DNA from: an uncultured Bacteroidales bacterium | GTDB taxonomy: Bacteria; Bacteroidota; Bacteroidia; Bacteroidales; Bacteroidaceae | Direction: 5' to 3' | DNA length: 64,000 nt | Assembly: GCA_902774335.1 (NCBI GenBank) | Contig: CACYHW010000003.1 | Location: 242,811-306,810 of the forward strand | Shown: positions 1-8,592 of the stretch, piece by piece | Layout of the letters: every line of letters begins with the position of its first letter | Position numbering within the stretch: position 1 is the stretch's first letter | The notes under the pieces: generated by a model | The model's database searches: none | Told to the model about the DNA's origin: nothing | The model's input: the letters and a program-made list of their open reading frames with translations, nothing else | Translations under genes and position numbers: made by a program

Positions 1-938
1 GAGCCAATCTCCACATCGAGAGCCTTGACCTCAAAGATGGCGCCTGTGTAGTAGTTCAGGCCGCGTGCCAGTGTCAGGTCAAGCTCCAGCTGGTTCTTAA
101 GGCCCAGCCTGGTTGCGCCGTCCAGGATGAATCGGCACTCCTCCACTCCCTTGAGTCCGGTCTCACTGCCTGCCAGAACGGTGGCAATGGTATCCAGCTT
201 CTCGCTGTTGGAGCCTGTCAGCTTGATGATGGGCTGCAGTTTGTCAATGGCATCCTGCGGCAGGCCCTTCTCGGCCAACTCGGCATTCACGCCGTCCAGA
301 CCAATCTTGTCAAGCTTGTCAATGGCTACGGTAATATCGACTATCTTGTCGGATTGGCCGATGGACTCGGCTATTCCGGCCAGTATCTTGCGGTTGTTCA
401 GTTTGATTGCCACGCGCACGCCAAAGCGGCTGAACACGGTGTCAATCATCTGGATGAGCTCGATCTCATAGAGCAGTGAGTCGCTGCCTACGACATCGGC
501 ATCACACTGGTAGAACTCGCGGTAACGTCCCTTCTGCGGACGGTCGGCACGCCATACGGGCTGAATCTGGAAACGCTTGAAGGGGAACTGAAGCTCCTCT
601 CGGTGCATCACCACAAAGCGTGCAAAAGGAACGGTCAAGTCATAGCGCAGACCCTTCTCGCAGAACTTTGATGCCAGCTTGAGGCTGTTGCGTGACAGCA
701 GTTCCTCGTCGGTCAGGCCGCTCATGTAGTCACCTGAGTTCTGAATCTTGAACAGGAGTTTGTCGCCCTCCTCGCCGTACTTGCCCATCAGGGTTGACAG
801 GTTCTCCATGGAAGGAGTCTCTATCTGACGGTATCCGAACAGGCGGAACACTCCGCGGATTGTATCAAAGATATAGTTACGGCGCGCCATCTCCACCGGA
901 GTGAAGTCACGCGTGCCCTTGGGAATTGACGGTTTCAT
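1..938 (-). CDS. hisS: Histidyl-tRNA synthetase, C-terminus beyond window (partial)
   Basis: Class II aminoacyl-tRNA synthetase that charges tRNA-His in the cytoplasm. The minus-strand frame opens with ATG at 938 ([14 protein letters not shown]) and stays open to base 1, giving at least 312 codons of about 450 expected. Visible family features are the N-terminal KGTRDF segment, the class II motif 2 region (FRYDLTVP-like, here [12 protein letters not shown], followed by [26 protein letters not shown]) and the histidine-binding [14 protein letters not shown] segment near the cut edge. The start lies 4 bases after the stop of the upstream zinc peptidase gene, so it is probably the distal gene of the purA run. 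The catalytic core is intact in the visible part; the anticodon-binding domain is outside the window. Confidence 0.96.
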   Translation of the reverse strand, partial: MKPSIPKGTRDFTPVEMARRNYIFDTIRGVFRLFGYRQIETPSMENLSTLMGKYGEEGDKLLFKIQNSGDYMSGLTDEELLSRNSLKLASKFCEKGLRYDLTVPFARFVVMHREELQFPFKRFQIQPVWRADRPQKGRYREFYQCDADVVGSDSLLYEIELIQMIDTVFSRFGVRVAIKLNNRKILAGIAESIGQSDKIVDITVAIDKLDKIGLDGVNAELAEKGLPQDAIDKLQPIIKLTGSNSEKLDTIATVLAGSETGLKGVEECRFILDGATRLGLKNQLELDLTLARGLNYYTGAIFEVKALDVEIG

Positions 939-942
939 TGTA

Positions 943-1659
943 TCAGCGTCTTCTTGATGAAAAAATCATTATGTAATAGATCAGGGTGCCCAGAGAGCTG
1001 AGAGCAGCCACCACGTAGGTGTAAGCCGCAGCCTTGAGAGCATCCTTGGCTCCCTCCATCGTGTCACGGCTGGTCACTGATGACTGCTGCAGCCAGCTGA
1101 GTGCACGGCTGCTGGCGTCAACCTCGACAGGCAGTGTCACGAAACTGAACAGCGTGGTCAGGGCGAACAGACCGATTCCTGCCAGCATGAGTGCCGGAAA
1201 AACCTGGATCATAAAGATTCCTGCTATCAGAACCCAGGTCACAATCTGTGACGAGAACTGCACCACGGGCACCAGGGCCGAACGCAGCCTGACGGGCGCA
1301 TAACCTGCGGCATGCTGTACGGCGTGTCCGCATTCGTGGGCAGCCACTGCCGCAGCCATTATGCTGTTGCCGTAATAGACATCTCGGCTCAGATTCACCG
1401 TATTGTCCAGAGGATTGTAGTGGTCCGACAGTTTACCCTCCACACAGGTAACCTTGACATCCCTCAGGCCGTGCTGCTCGAGCATGCGGCGTGCCACCTC
1501 GTATCCGGTGCTGCCGTCACGGGTGGGAACTTGGGAGTACATGTTGAACTTACGCTTAAGGTTGCCCTGCACCGAGTAGCCCAGGATGGCTATCACGATG
1601 AACAGGATCCACCAATAAACGTACGGATCGACCGTGGGAGTTACAGCCTGTAGTATCAT
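943..1659 (-). CDS. Neutral zinc metallopeptidase, YugP family
   Basis: Membrane-embedded zinc peptidase of the YugP type (Peptidase_M_Zn family), 238 aa. An N-terminal membrane segment (about residues 14-30) is followed by a soluble stretch with the HExxH zinc motif HECGH at residues 108-112, then two or three hydrophobic segments in the second half and a C-terminal membrane helix. The substrate is not known for this family. The ATG shares its A with the purA stop codon (TAATG, overlap at 1659), so translation is probably coupled to purA. hisS follows after 4 bases. The family call is firm; the physiological role is unknown. Confidence 0.88.
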   Translation of the reverse strand: MILQAVTPTVDPYVYWWILFIVIAILGYSVQGNLKRKFNMYSQVPTRDGSTGYEVARRMLEQHGLRDVKVTCVEGKLSDHYNPLDNTVNLSRDVYYGNSIMAAAVAAHECGHAVQHAAGYAPVRLRSALVPVVQFSSQIVTWVLIAGIFMIQVFPALMLAGIGLFALTTLFSFVTLPVEVDASSRALSWLQQSSVTSRDTMEGAKDALKAAAYTYVVAALSSLGTLIYYIMIFSSRRR

Positions 1660-2933
1660 TATTCGCGAACGATTGTCTGGTTACGGTCGGGACCTACGGA
1701 TACTATCGATACGGGGGTCTCCAGATACTCCTCCAGGAAGGTGATGTAGTTGTTGAACTCCTCGGGGAACTCATCCTCGTCGTGAACGGCGGTCAGGTCG
1801 GTCTTCCAACCGGGTAGCTCCTCGTAGATGGGCTCCACACCCTCGCAGTCGAACGGGAACTCATCGGTCTGGGTACCGTCGGGCAGCTTGTAAGCCACGC
1901 AGGCCTTGATGGTGGGGAATGTATCCAGTACGTCGCTCTTCATCAGGATCAGGTCGGTAACGCCGTTCAGGCGAACTGCATAGCGCAGAGCTACCAGGTC
2001 AACCCAACCGCAGCGGCGGCGACGGCCTGTAACAGCACCGAACTCATGACCGCGGTCCGACAGAGCCTCGCCGTCCTTGTCGAACAGCTCGGTGGGGAAA
2101 GGACCGCTGCCCACGCGTGTGCAGTAGGCCTTCATGATTCCGTAAACCTTGCCGATGTTGCGCGGAGCTACGCCAAGACCTGTGCAGGCACCGGCGCAGA
2201 TGGTGTTGGATGATGTAACAAAAGGATATGAGCCGAAGTCGATGTCCAGCATAGTACCCTGGGCGCCTTCGCAAAGGATGGTCTTACCCTCCTTGAGAAG
2301 ATTAGCCACAAAGTGCTCGCTGTCCACGAACTTGAACTGCTTCATATACTCGATGCCCTCGCGCCATGCCTTTTCCAGCGGAGCCAGGTCATACTCAAAA
2401 TTCAGACTCTTGAGGGTGCGCTCATGGGCCGCACGTGCTGCAGCGTAACGCTCCTCGAAATCGGGACGCAGCAGGTCACCTACGCGTACGCCTGTACGAG
2501 CCACCTTGTCGGTGTATGTGGGGCCGATGCCACGGCCTGTAGTACCAACCTTGTTTGAACCCTTTGATGCCTCCAGTGCACTGTCCATAAGACGGTGTGT
2601 GGGAAGTATCAGGTGTGCCTTCTTGGATATGAGCAGACGGTTCTTCAAGTCTATGCCGGCAGCCTCGAGCGACTCGGCCTCGGCCTTGAACAGGGCTGCA
2701 TCCAGCACCATACCGTTGCCAATGATATTCTGCTTGTTACCCTGGAATACGCCTGACGGGATTGATTTGAGCACAAATTTCTTGTCATCGAAAATGAGGG
2801 TATGACCTGCGTTGGGACCGCCCTGGAAACGGGCTACCACATCATAACGCGGAGTCAGTACATCCACTACCTTACCCTTGCCTTCATCACCCCACTGCAA
2901 TCCCAGCAGGACATCAATCTTTTCTGTTTTCAT
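1659..2933 (-). CDS. purA: Adenylosuccinate synthetase
   Basis: Catalyses GTP-dependent condensation of IMP and aspartate to adenylosuccinate, the first committed step to AMP. The 424 aa length is normal for the family. Visible signatures are GDEGKGK at residues 15-21 with the catalytic Asp16, GGPNAGHT with the catalytic His44, the IMP-binding segment GTTGRGIGPTY, and the C-terminal base-recognition motif KSDVLD. It lies 8 bases downstream of the Fur-like gene and overlaps the zinc peptidase gene by one base, so it is in the middle of a compact leftward operon. The start codon fits the family exactly. Confidence 0.98.
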   Translation of the reverse strand: MKTEKIDVLLGLQWGDEGKGKVVDVLTPRYDVVARFQGGPNAGHTLIFDDKKFVLKSIPSGVFQGNKQNIIGNGMVLDAALFKAEAESLEAAGIDLKNRLLISKKAHLILPTHRLMDSALEASKGSNKVGTTGRGIGPTYTDKVARTGVRVGDLLRPDFEERYAAARAAHERTLKSLNFEYDLAPLEKAWREGIEYMKQFKFVDSEHFVANLLKEGKTILCEGAQGTMLDIDFGSYPFVTSSNTICAGACTGLGVAPRNIGKVYGIMKAYCTRVGSGPFPTELFDKDGEALSDRGHEFGAVTGRRRRCGWVDLVALRYAVRLNGVTDLILMKSDVLDTFPTIKACVAYKLPDGTQTDEFPFDCEGVEPIYEELPGWKTDLTAVHDEDEFPEEFNNYITFLEEYLETPVSIVSVGPDRNQTIVRE

Positions 2934-2941
2934 TTTTGTAT

Positions 2942-3418
2942 CTATTTGTTTTTCAACTTATTCTGTTTCCTTTTGAGTGATGTGGTGCATTTGCTGCACA
3001 TTCCGTAGACGTTCAGTGACCAACCGGTCATGGTAAAACGTCTGGTTCGCATCTCTCCTATCTGACGGCGCAGGCGCTCATCGTTCACCTCAACCGTCTT
3101 GCCGCAGCTTCCGCATATCATACGGATAGTGCCCTTGCTCCTGTCGGTTCTCTCAAACAGGACCTGGTCGTTGACGAACACCTTGCGTACCAGTCCGGCG
3201 CTCTCAAACAGTCCCAGGTTATTGTAAACCGTTGCGCGGCTTATCCTCATACGGCTCTTCTGCATCTGGTCCGAAAGGTCCTCGGCCGAGAAGGGAGCGT
3301 CGGTCGAGTAGACCGTCTCCAGCAGCACCAGTCTCTCAGGGGTGCTGCGCAGGGAGTTCATACGCAGATAATCCAGCAGTTTCTGTCTTACCTGACTCAG
3401 GATGTCCGGTTTATCCAT
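2942..3418 (-). CDS. Fur-family transcriptional regulator with a degenerate metal site
   Basis: A 158 aa protein with the Fur architecture: an N-terminal winged helix (about residues 10-85, with a recognition segment ISRATVYNNLGLFESAGLV) and a C-terminal dimerisation domain with two CxxC pairs (CGSC and CSKC) that would form the structural zinc site. The HHxH cluster that normally precedes the first CxxC is replaced by residues such as SKGTIRM, and the usual histidine in the TGH-type segment is tryptophan (MTGWSLNVYG). The regulatory metal site of Fur, Zur or PerR therefore appears to be lost. The gene overlaps the AlkD-like gene by 8 bases and sits 8 bases before purA. The family is clear; the ligand or signal is unknown. 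Confidence 0.87.
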   Translation of the reverse strand: MDKPDILSQVRQKLLDYLRMNSLRSTPERLVLLETVYSTDAPFSAEDLSDQMQKSRMRISRATVYNNLGLFESAGLVRKVFVNDQVLFERTDRSKGTIRMICGSCGKTVEVNDERLRRQIGEMRTRRFTMTGWSLNVYGMCSKCTTSLKRKQNKLKNK

Positions 3419-3968
3419 TCTCTCCCAGACAGTTCAGAGCCGCAGTGGCAGCCTGCGCGCACATCAGGTCAGAGCCGTTTATGGCAGCCTGTGCCTGATC
3501 CTTCAGTTCACTCACATAGCGCGGTCCCATCTCGCGGCCTCCGCGCAGCATATGTGCCAGCATCAGGAAACCGCAGTATCGGACCATGCCGTTATCGGAG
3601 GCTATCCAGCGGAAAGCCTGTTCCGATGCACCCGGCATCCGGCTGAAGAGGTACATGGAGCACACCTCGGCCAGATCGGGATACTCTATCTGTTCAACCC
3701 AGAGGTCGGCCAGATCGGCCATGAACTTATCCTCAGGGTAGATCAGTGCAGCCAGAATCCTGCACTCGCGGATATTCTCCTTCCAGAGTTCCACCGCGAG
3801 TTCAGGATCTTTACCAGTCTCCGACGCTATCTCCTTGAGTTGGGGAAGTCCTACACCGAAATTGAGCTTGTATCCGATGCCCGCCTCACGCATGCTTGTG
3901 GAGGCTACACCGTTCATGTTCAGTCTCAGTTTCTTCTTGATGTCAAGAACCTTCTCTTGGAGAGTCAT
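3411..3968 (-). CDS. DNA alkylation repair-like (AlkD/HEAT-like) protein
   Basis: A 185 aa all-helical protein resembling the AlkD/AlkC-type DNA alkylation repair family (PF08713), whose proteins use HEAT-like repeats to hold DNA. The segment LNFGVGLPQLKEIA near residue 37 and the helical pattern with WVEQIEYPDLAEVCSMYLF around residues 91-110 fit short Bacteroidota members of this family. It is shorter than Bacillus AlkD (about 235 aa), so the glycosylase activity is unproven and the protein could be a structural HEAT protein. Its 3' end overlaps the Fur-like gene by 8 bases, and it lies 33 bases downstream of the HTH regulator gene. All point leftward. Confidence 0.65.
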   Translation of the reverse strand: MTLQEKVLDIKKKLRLNMNGVASTSMREAGIGYKLNFGVGLPQLKEIASETGKDPELAVELWKENIRECRILAALIYPEDKFMADLADLWVEQIEYPDLAEVCSMYLFSRMPGASEQAFRWIASDNGMVRYCGFLMLAHMLRGGREMGPRYVSELKDQAQAAINGSDLMCAQAATAALNCLGENG

Positions 3969-4001
3969 TTTTATCTTACAGTGTCAGATGTTTGTTGTTT
4001 A

Positions 4002-4430
4002 TCACTTGGCGAGATGACGTTTCTTGAACTGGTGAGGGGCTTCGCCCTTCTCCTTGAAGAATGCCGCATAGAATGACTGGCGGTTCGAGAAACCTGACAT
4101 CATTCCGATCTCTTCCATTGTCTTGTCCAGATAGCGTCTGTCGGTAAGGTAATGTACCGCGTCGCGCACTCTGAATTCATTCACCAGACTCGAATAGTTC
4201 ATTCCGAATCTTGAATTAATCACGGCCGAGAGGTATCTGGGGTTAGTATTCAGATCCTCGGCCAACTGCTTGGCGGAGTACTCCGGATCGCGGTACTTTT
4301 TCTGTGCCACCACGATTGTAAGGATACCGTCATACAGTTCATCTGCAAGTTCTGCACGGATAAGGCCCCTGTAACCAGCTTCCTTTTCGGCCTTTTCCTT
4401 GATTTTGTAAGGCTTAGTGTTAGTGTCCAT
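4002..4430 (-). CDS. AraC-type helix-turn-helix protein
   Basis: A 142 aa protein whose last 100 residues form an AraC/XylS DNA-binding domain with two helix-turn-helix units: SAKQLAEDLNTNPRYLSAVIN and TMEEIGMMSGFSNRQSFYAAF, followed by the typical KKEKGEAPHQFKKR end. There is no N-terminal ligand domain or membrane segment, only a short lysine- and glutamate-rich leader. Such stand-alone HTH proteins in Bacteroidota often act as local regulators. It starts the compact run that ends with hisS and is divergent from dnaG. A 10-bp palindrome lies just upstream of its ATG. The targets are unknown. Confidence 0.8.
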   Translation of the reverse strand: MDTNTKPYKIKEKAEKEAGYRGLIRAELADELYDGILTIVVAQKKYRDPEYSAKQLAEDLNTNPRYLSAVINSRFGMNYSSLVNEFRVRDAVHYLTDRRYLDKTMEEIGMMSGFSNRQSFYAAFFKEKGEAPHQFKKRHLAK

Positions 4431-4433
4431 AAT

Positions 4434-4443
4434 GTAAATTTAC
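4434..4443. promoter_or_regulatory. Perfect 10-bp palindrome before the HTH gene
   Basis: GTAAATTTAC lies 3 bases upstream of the ATG of the leftward HTH gene, in the 150-base space shared with dnaG. It could be an operator for autoregulation. That is inference from position and symmetry only, and a palindrome this short can arise by chance. Confidence 0.3.
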
Positions 4444-4549
4444 GCTACAAAATAAATGATTTTCCGCCGAATTCCGTGCAGATAAGAGTCAATATTATTT
4501 AAAAAACACGCAAGTGCGCGACAGTGCTCACGGAACCGTGGATTTTTTG

Positions 4550-4557
4550 TAACTTTG
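4550..4557 (+). promoter_or_regulatory. Bacteroidota -7 box of dnaG
   Basis: TAACTTTG matches the TAnnTTTG consensus of Bacteroidota housekeeping promoters exactly. It is 23 bases upstream of the dnaG ATG at 4581. No clear TTTG -33 box is seen at the usual distance. Confidence 0.6.
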
Positions 4558-4580
4558 GCATCAATATACCAGTCTGCCGG

Positions 4581-6614
4581 ATGATAGACCAGTTTACCAT
4601 AGAGAAGATACTCGACGCCGCCAACATAGTGGATGTGGTGTCCGAGTTCGTGACGCTCCGTCGCCGCGGAGTCAACTTTGTGGGACTGTGTCCTTTCCAT
4701 AACGAGAAGACCCCTTCGTTCTACGTGTCGCCCTCCAAGGGAATATGCAAATGTTTCAGCTGCGGCAAGGGAGGCAACGTGATACACTTCCTTATGGAGC
4801 ACGAGCAGATGTCATACTGGGATGCCGCCAAGTGGCTGGCCCGCAAATACGGCATACCCTACAGCGAGCGTGAGCTCACCGAGAGCGAGAAGGCACTCCA
4901 GAACGAGAGGGAATCGCTCTTCATAACCAACCAGTTCGCCCTGGATTTCTTCAAGGATACCCTGCTCAACACCGACAAGGGACGCGCCATAGGCCTGGCC
5001 TACTTCCGCAAGCGCGGATTCCGCGACGACATACTCGAAAAGTTCCATCTGGGTTACTGTCCCGATGAGCCCGACGCCCTGGCACGCGCCGCACTTGCCA
5101 AAGGTTTTACCAAGGAGAACCTGATCAAGACCGGTCTGTGCTATGAGCGCGAGAACGACGGCCAGCTGCGTGACCGTTTTCACGGCCGCGTGATATTCCC
5201 CGTCCACTCCATTGCCGGCAAGGTGGTGGCATTCGGCGGACGAATCATGAGCGCCGACGCCAAGGTTGCCAAGTACGTCAACTCACCCGAATCGGTAATC
5301 TACTCCAAGAGCCGCGAGCTCTACGGACTTTACCAGGCCAAGCAGGCCATAGTCCGCAAGGACCGCTGTTTCCTGGTTGAGGGTTATGCCGATGTGATAT
5401 CCATGTTCCAGAGCGGAGTGGAGAACGTGGTCGCCTCCAGCGGTACATCGCTCACCCCCGGTCAGATACGCCTGATACACAGGTTCACCAACAACATAAC
5501 AGTGCTGTATGACGGCGACAAGGCCGGCATCAAGGCCTCGCTCAGAGGCATTGACATGCTGCTGGCCGAGGGCATGAACGTAAAGGTTCTTCTGCTGCCC
5601 GACGGCGAGGACCCCGACAGCTTTGCACAGGGCCGCGGCGCCACCGCTTTCCAGCAGTACATCGACACCCATCAGGTGGATTTTATCCGCTTCAAGGTGA
5701 ACCTCCTCATGGAGGATGCCGCCGATGACCCCTACAGCCGCAGCGAACTCATCAAAAGCATAACGCAGAGCATATCGGTCATACAGGATCCCATTGTACG
5801 CTCGGTATATATAACTGAGTGCAGCCAGATAATGAAGATCGACGAGCGTCTGCTCATAAACGACGTTAACCGCCGTCAGCGCGAACAGGCCCAGGCTGCA
5901 CCCCAGCCCCAGCGTACGGCCCAAACCGCCGATGAAAACGGGCAGAATCCGGAGCCACCCCAGGCTGAGCCCGACGCTCCGGACGCACCCGCCGAGCCCA
6001 CGCCCGAGCCGCAGATATCGGACCAGGACAGGCTGCGCCAGCAGGTGCGCGCGCTCAAGCAGGAGGGATTCGGTCCCATGATGGACAAGGAACGCCTTCT
6101 GTCACAGCTCATTGTAAGATACGGCGGCAAGGTGATGTGCACCTATCAGGACGATAAGGGTCAGGACCAGAACATGACTGTGGGACAGTTCATAGTAGGC
6201 TCTTTGCAGAACGACGGACTGGAGTTCCGCCATCCTGTCTACAAGCGTTTCGTCGAGATTATGGCCGAGCACCTTGAGGAGAAGGATTTCAATGCCCAGA
6301 AGTTCTTTATGTCCAACCCCGAGACATTCGTGAGCCTGACCGCCGCCAGCCTGATGGAGGAGCGTTACCAGCTCAGCTCGCTCTTCAAGGACAACATGCC
6401 CACCGAGGATGAGGCACATCTTTTCAAGCTCACCCGTCACATCATGGCCGACTACCAGATGGAGGTGGTACGCCTGGAAATCAAGAAAACAGAAAAAGAG
6501 ATACAGGAGGCCTCATCGGACACTCTGGCATCTCTCCAAACCAAATATCAGCAGCTTCTGCAAGCACGCTCCGAACTCTCCCGCACCCTGGGCGAGCGTG
6601 TAATCACCCTGTGA
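4581..6614 (+). CDS. dnaG: DNA primase
   Basis: Synthesises RNA primers at the replication fork; 677 aa. The start at 4581 (MIDQFTIEKILDAANIVDVV) fits DnaG; a longer reading upstream would run into the promoter. Residues 37-61 hold the CHC2 zinc site (C37, H40, C58, C61), the RNA polymerase domain follows, and the TOPRIM metal-binding EGYAD begins near residue 267 with the later DGDKAG motif. Around residues 430-480 there is a proline/glutamine/alanine-rich linker before the helical DnaB-interaction domain. The gene stands alone on the plus strand. Its stop codon lies inside a palindrome that also contains the folE stop. Confidence 0.97.
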   Translation: MIDQFTIEKILDAANIVDVVSEFVTLRRRGVNFVGLCPFHNEKTPSFYVSPSKGICKCFSCGKGGNVIHFLMEHEQMSYWDAAKWLARKYGIPYSERELTESEKALQNERESLFITNQFALDFFKDTLLNTDKGRAIGLAYFRKRGFRDDILEKFHLGYCPDEPDALARAALAKGFTKENLIKTGLCYERENDGQLRDRFHGRVIFPVHSIAGKVVAFGGRIMSADAKVAKYVNSPESVIYSKSRELYGLYQAKQAIVRKDRCFLVEGYADVISMFQSGVENVVASSGTSLTPGQIRLIHRFTNNITVLYDGDKAGIKASLRGIDMLLAEGMNVKVLLLPDGEDPDSFAQGRGATAFQQYIDTHQVDFIRFKVNLLMEDAADDPYSRSELIKSITQSISVIQDPIVRSVYITECSQIMKIDERLLINDVNRRQREQAQAAPQPQRTAQTADENGQNPEPPQAEPDAPDAPAEPTPEPQISDQDRLRQQVRALKQEGFGPMMDKERLLSQLIVRYGGKVMCTYQDDKGQDQNMTVGQFIVGSLQNDGLEFRHPVYKRFVEIMAEHLEEKDFNAQKFFMSNPETFVSLTAASLMEERYQLSSLFKDNMPTEDEAHLFKLTRHIMADYQMEVVRLEIKKTEKEIQEASSDTLASLQTKYQQLLQARSELSRTLGERVITL

Positions 6615-6644
6615 TACAAAAGGGGCCTGTCCCCAATTGTATCA
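6612..6644. repeat. Palindromic repeat spanning the dnaG and folE stop codons
   Basis: The arms TGATACAA (6612-6619) and TTGTATCA (6637-6644) are perfect reverse complements around an inner stem GGGG-CCTGT-CCCC with AA on both sides. The first TGA is the dnaG stop and the last TCA is the folE stop read on the other strand. The structure would fold in both transcripts and probably serves as a bidirectional terminator. Its core matches the palindromes near 17.6, 27.3, 33.9 and 47.3 kb. Confidence 0.75.
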
Positions 6645-7235
6645 TTTTCGGGAAATCAGGTTCATGAACTCCTCGCGGGTCTTGGCCTGATTGAAAGCAC
6701 CGGTGAAATCCGATGTAGTTGTAACGGAATTTTGTTTTTCCACACCACGCATCTGCATGCACATGTGGCTGGCCTCAATCACCACCATCACGCCCAGGGG
6801 CTGAAGGGTGTCCTGAATACAATCCTTAATCTGCGAAGTCATGCGTTCCTGCACCTGCAGACGGCGTGCGAACACATCGACCACACGGGCTATCTTGCTG
6901 AGTCCCGTTATATAGCCATTGGGGATATATGCCACGTGAGCCTTGCCGTAGAAGGGCAGCATATGGTGCTCGCAAAGAGAATAAAAGTCAATATCTTTTA
7001 CTATCACCATCTGCCTGTAATCCTCTTTGAACATGGCCGATTTCAGTATGGCCGAAGGATCCATCTCATAACCGCTGGTAAAGTCCAGAAGCGTCTTGGC
7101 CACACGCAGCGGCGTGCGCACCAGACCCTCACGGCCCGAGTCGGGTTCTATCAGTTTGAGAATCTCCTCGTAGTGGTGTTTCAGAGCAAGGAATTTTTCC
7201 GAATTCTCATCGGAATATGGTATCAGCGAACTCAT
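6642..7235 (-). CDS. folE: GTP cyclohydrolase I
   Basis: Converts GTP to 7,8-dihydroneopterin triphosphate, the first step towards folate or queuosine-type precursors; 197 aa, a normal length. The zinc and active-site signature [18 protein letters not shown], the later [21 protein letters not shown] segment, and the C-terminal [18 protein letters not shown] are all present, including the second Cys zinc ligand. The start overlaps the stop of the SPOR-domain gene by 4 bases (ATGA), indicating translational coupling. Its stop codon is embedded in a palindrome shared with dnaG. Confidence 0.97.
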   Translation of the reverse strand: MSSLIPYSDENSEKFLALKHHYEEILKLIEPDSGREGLVRTPLRVAKTLLDFTSGYEMDPSAILKSAMFKEDYRQMVIVKDIDFYSLCEHHMLPFYGKAHVAYIPNGYITGLSKIARVVDVFARRLQVQERMTSQIKDCIQDTLQPLGVMVVIEASHMCMQMRGVEKQNSVTTTSDFTGAFNQAKTREEFMNLISRK

Positions 7236-7684
7236 AACGGAACTGTAATCTCCTGATTGCGTAAAATGATAATGCCCTTGTAAGGCGTTTCTTTTTTAAG
7301 TTTGCGCAGTGTTTCAAAGGCCTCCTCGTAATAGAGGAAATCGCCTACCGTGCAGCGCCAGCGCGGGTTGCGGAACTCCGTGTGGACCGACAGGTCCGGG
7401 TAACGCGAACGCAGATACTTATCCACCTCGTTGGCCCTCTCCTTCGATGCACGCGTATTGTTTCCTGCATAGACCTGGACACGGTATCCTACGGCTTTGA
7501 TCTTAGTGCCTGACTGCACCTCGGACACCTTACCGATAAGACTGTCCAGACGCTCATCCCTTTCGATGCGTATCTGGCCCTTACCCGGCACATCCCTCTC
7601 CAACTCCTGGACCAGCGTCCTTTGCTGGGCGCTGGCCAGAGCCGTAAAGAGAAGAGTATAAAACAATACTATAAATTTTTTCAT
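7232..7684 (-). CDS. SPOR domain-containing periplasmic protein
   Basis: A 150 aa exported protein: signal peptide at residues 1-19 ([19 protein letters not shown]) and a C-terminal SPOR domain at about residues 66-145 (begins [10 protein letters not shown], ends near [10 protein letters not shown]). SPOR domains bind denuded glycan strands of peptidoglycan, usually at the division septum. No catalytic domain is attached. It is coupled to folE by a 4-base overlap and lies 120 bases downstream of tpiA, the gap containing a strong hairpin. A role in septal peptidoglycan binding is inference from the domain. Confidence 0.85.
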   Translation of the reverse strand: MKKFIVLFYTLLFTALASAQQRTLVQELERDVPGKGQIRIERDERLDSLIGKVSEVQSGTKIKAVGYRVQVYAGNNTRASKERANEVDKYLRSRYPDLSVHTEFRNPRWRCTVGDFLYYEEAFETLRKLKKETPYKGIIILRNQEITVPL

Positions 7685-7723
7685 ACCTATTGTTTTATAG
7701 ATTTTATTCTATTTTCGGATGAT

Positions 7724-7781
7724 GGTTTTACCGTTTTGTAGGGAGTAATGGGGTCCATTATGACCGAAAAACGGTAAAACC
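7724..7781. terminator. Nested hairpin between tpiA and the SPOR gene
   Basis: A perfect 14-bp inverted repeat, GGTTTTACCGTTTT (7724-7737) with its reverse complement at 7768-7781, encloses 30 bases that contain a second small hairpin, TAATGG-ggt-CCATTA (7746-7760). It lies 24 bases past the tpiA stop. It could terminate or attenuate the tpiA transcript, or stabilise its 3' end. No long U tract follows on the minus strand. Confidence 0.55.
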
Positions 7782-7804
7782 AGCGCCGAAAAGAGAGTGA
7801 AATC

Positions 7805-8566
7805 TTACTTTTTCCAAGCGTCGATGATGCCCTTGAAGTCGGCAACTTTGAGAGAAGCGCCGCCGATAAGGCCACCGTCAATATCAACCTTCGAGAAGAG
7901 CTCAGGAGCGTTTGAAGCCTTGCATGAGCCTCCGTAAAGGATAGAAGTATCCTCAGCAACCTGCTTGCCGTACTTGTCGGCAATCACTGAACGGATATAA
8001 GCATGTATCTCCTCAGCCTGATCGGCAGTAGCGGTCTTACCGGTACCGATAGCCCAGATGGGCTCGTAGGCGATGGTGATGTTCTTGAACTCCTCGGCAG
8101 AGAGGTTGAATACTGAACCCTCAAGCTCAGCCTTTACAATCTGGTTCTGGATGCCCTTCTCGCGCTCGTCGAGTGACTCGCCGATGCAGAAGATAACCTT
8201 CAGACCGTTGGCAAGAGCCAGCAGCACCTTCTCCTTAAGGATTTCGTATGTCTCGTGATAGTACTCACGGCGCTCTGAGTGACCCAGGATCACATACTCA
8301 GCACCGGTAGACTTAACCATAGCGGCCGATACCTCACCGGTATAAGCGCCTGATTCCTTGTCTGCGCAGTTCTCGGCAGAAAGACCGATAACCTTGTGGT
8401 CAATGATATCAGAGATCTTAGCAAGATGAATGAACGGTGTGCCGATGATGACATCGCAATTGGGTTTGTCAGCAGCCAACACCTGATTCAGCTCCTCAGC
8501 GAGAGCAATACCTTCCTGGAGAGTCTTGTTCATCTTCCAGTTTCCGGCAACAATTTTCTTTCTCAT
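7805..8566 (-). CDS. tpiA: Triosephosphate isomerase
   Basis: Interconverts dihydroxyacetone phosphate and glyceraldehyde 3-phosphate in glycolysis; 253 aa. The catalytic residues are visible: Asn9 and Lys11 in GNWKMN, His96 in LGHSERR and Glu168 in [13 protein letters not shown], with the phosphate-gripping loop following. The C-terminal [13 protein letters not shown] and GGLIGGASL segments complete the barrel. It follows the DoxX/MauE-like gene by 26 bases. The association of tpiA with BT_3928-type and DUF1599 genes is common in Bacteroidales. Confidence 0.98.
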   Translation of the reverse strand: MRKKIVAGNWKMNKTLQEGIALAEELNQVLAADKPNCDVIIGTPFIHLAKISDIIDHKVIGLSAENCADKESGAYTGEVSAAMVKSTGAEYVILGHSERREYYHETYEILKEKVLLALANGLKVIFCIGESLDEREKGIQNQIVKAELEGSVFNLSAEEFKNITIAYEPIWAIGTGKTATADQAEEIHAYIRSVIADKYGKQVAEDTSILYGGSCKASNAPELFSKVDIDGGLIGGASLKVADFKGIIDAWKK

Positions 8567-8592
8567 TTCAAATAGTATTAAAAACGTTATTG

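Noticed and set aside
4524-4580. A longer dnaG start 19 codons upstream.
   Set aside because: The extra region contains the exact -7 promoter box, and the residues do not match DnaG, which begins MIDQF-type.
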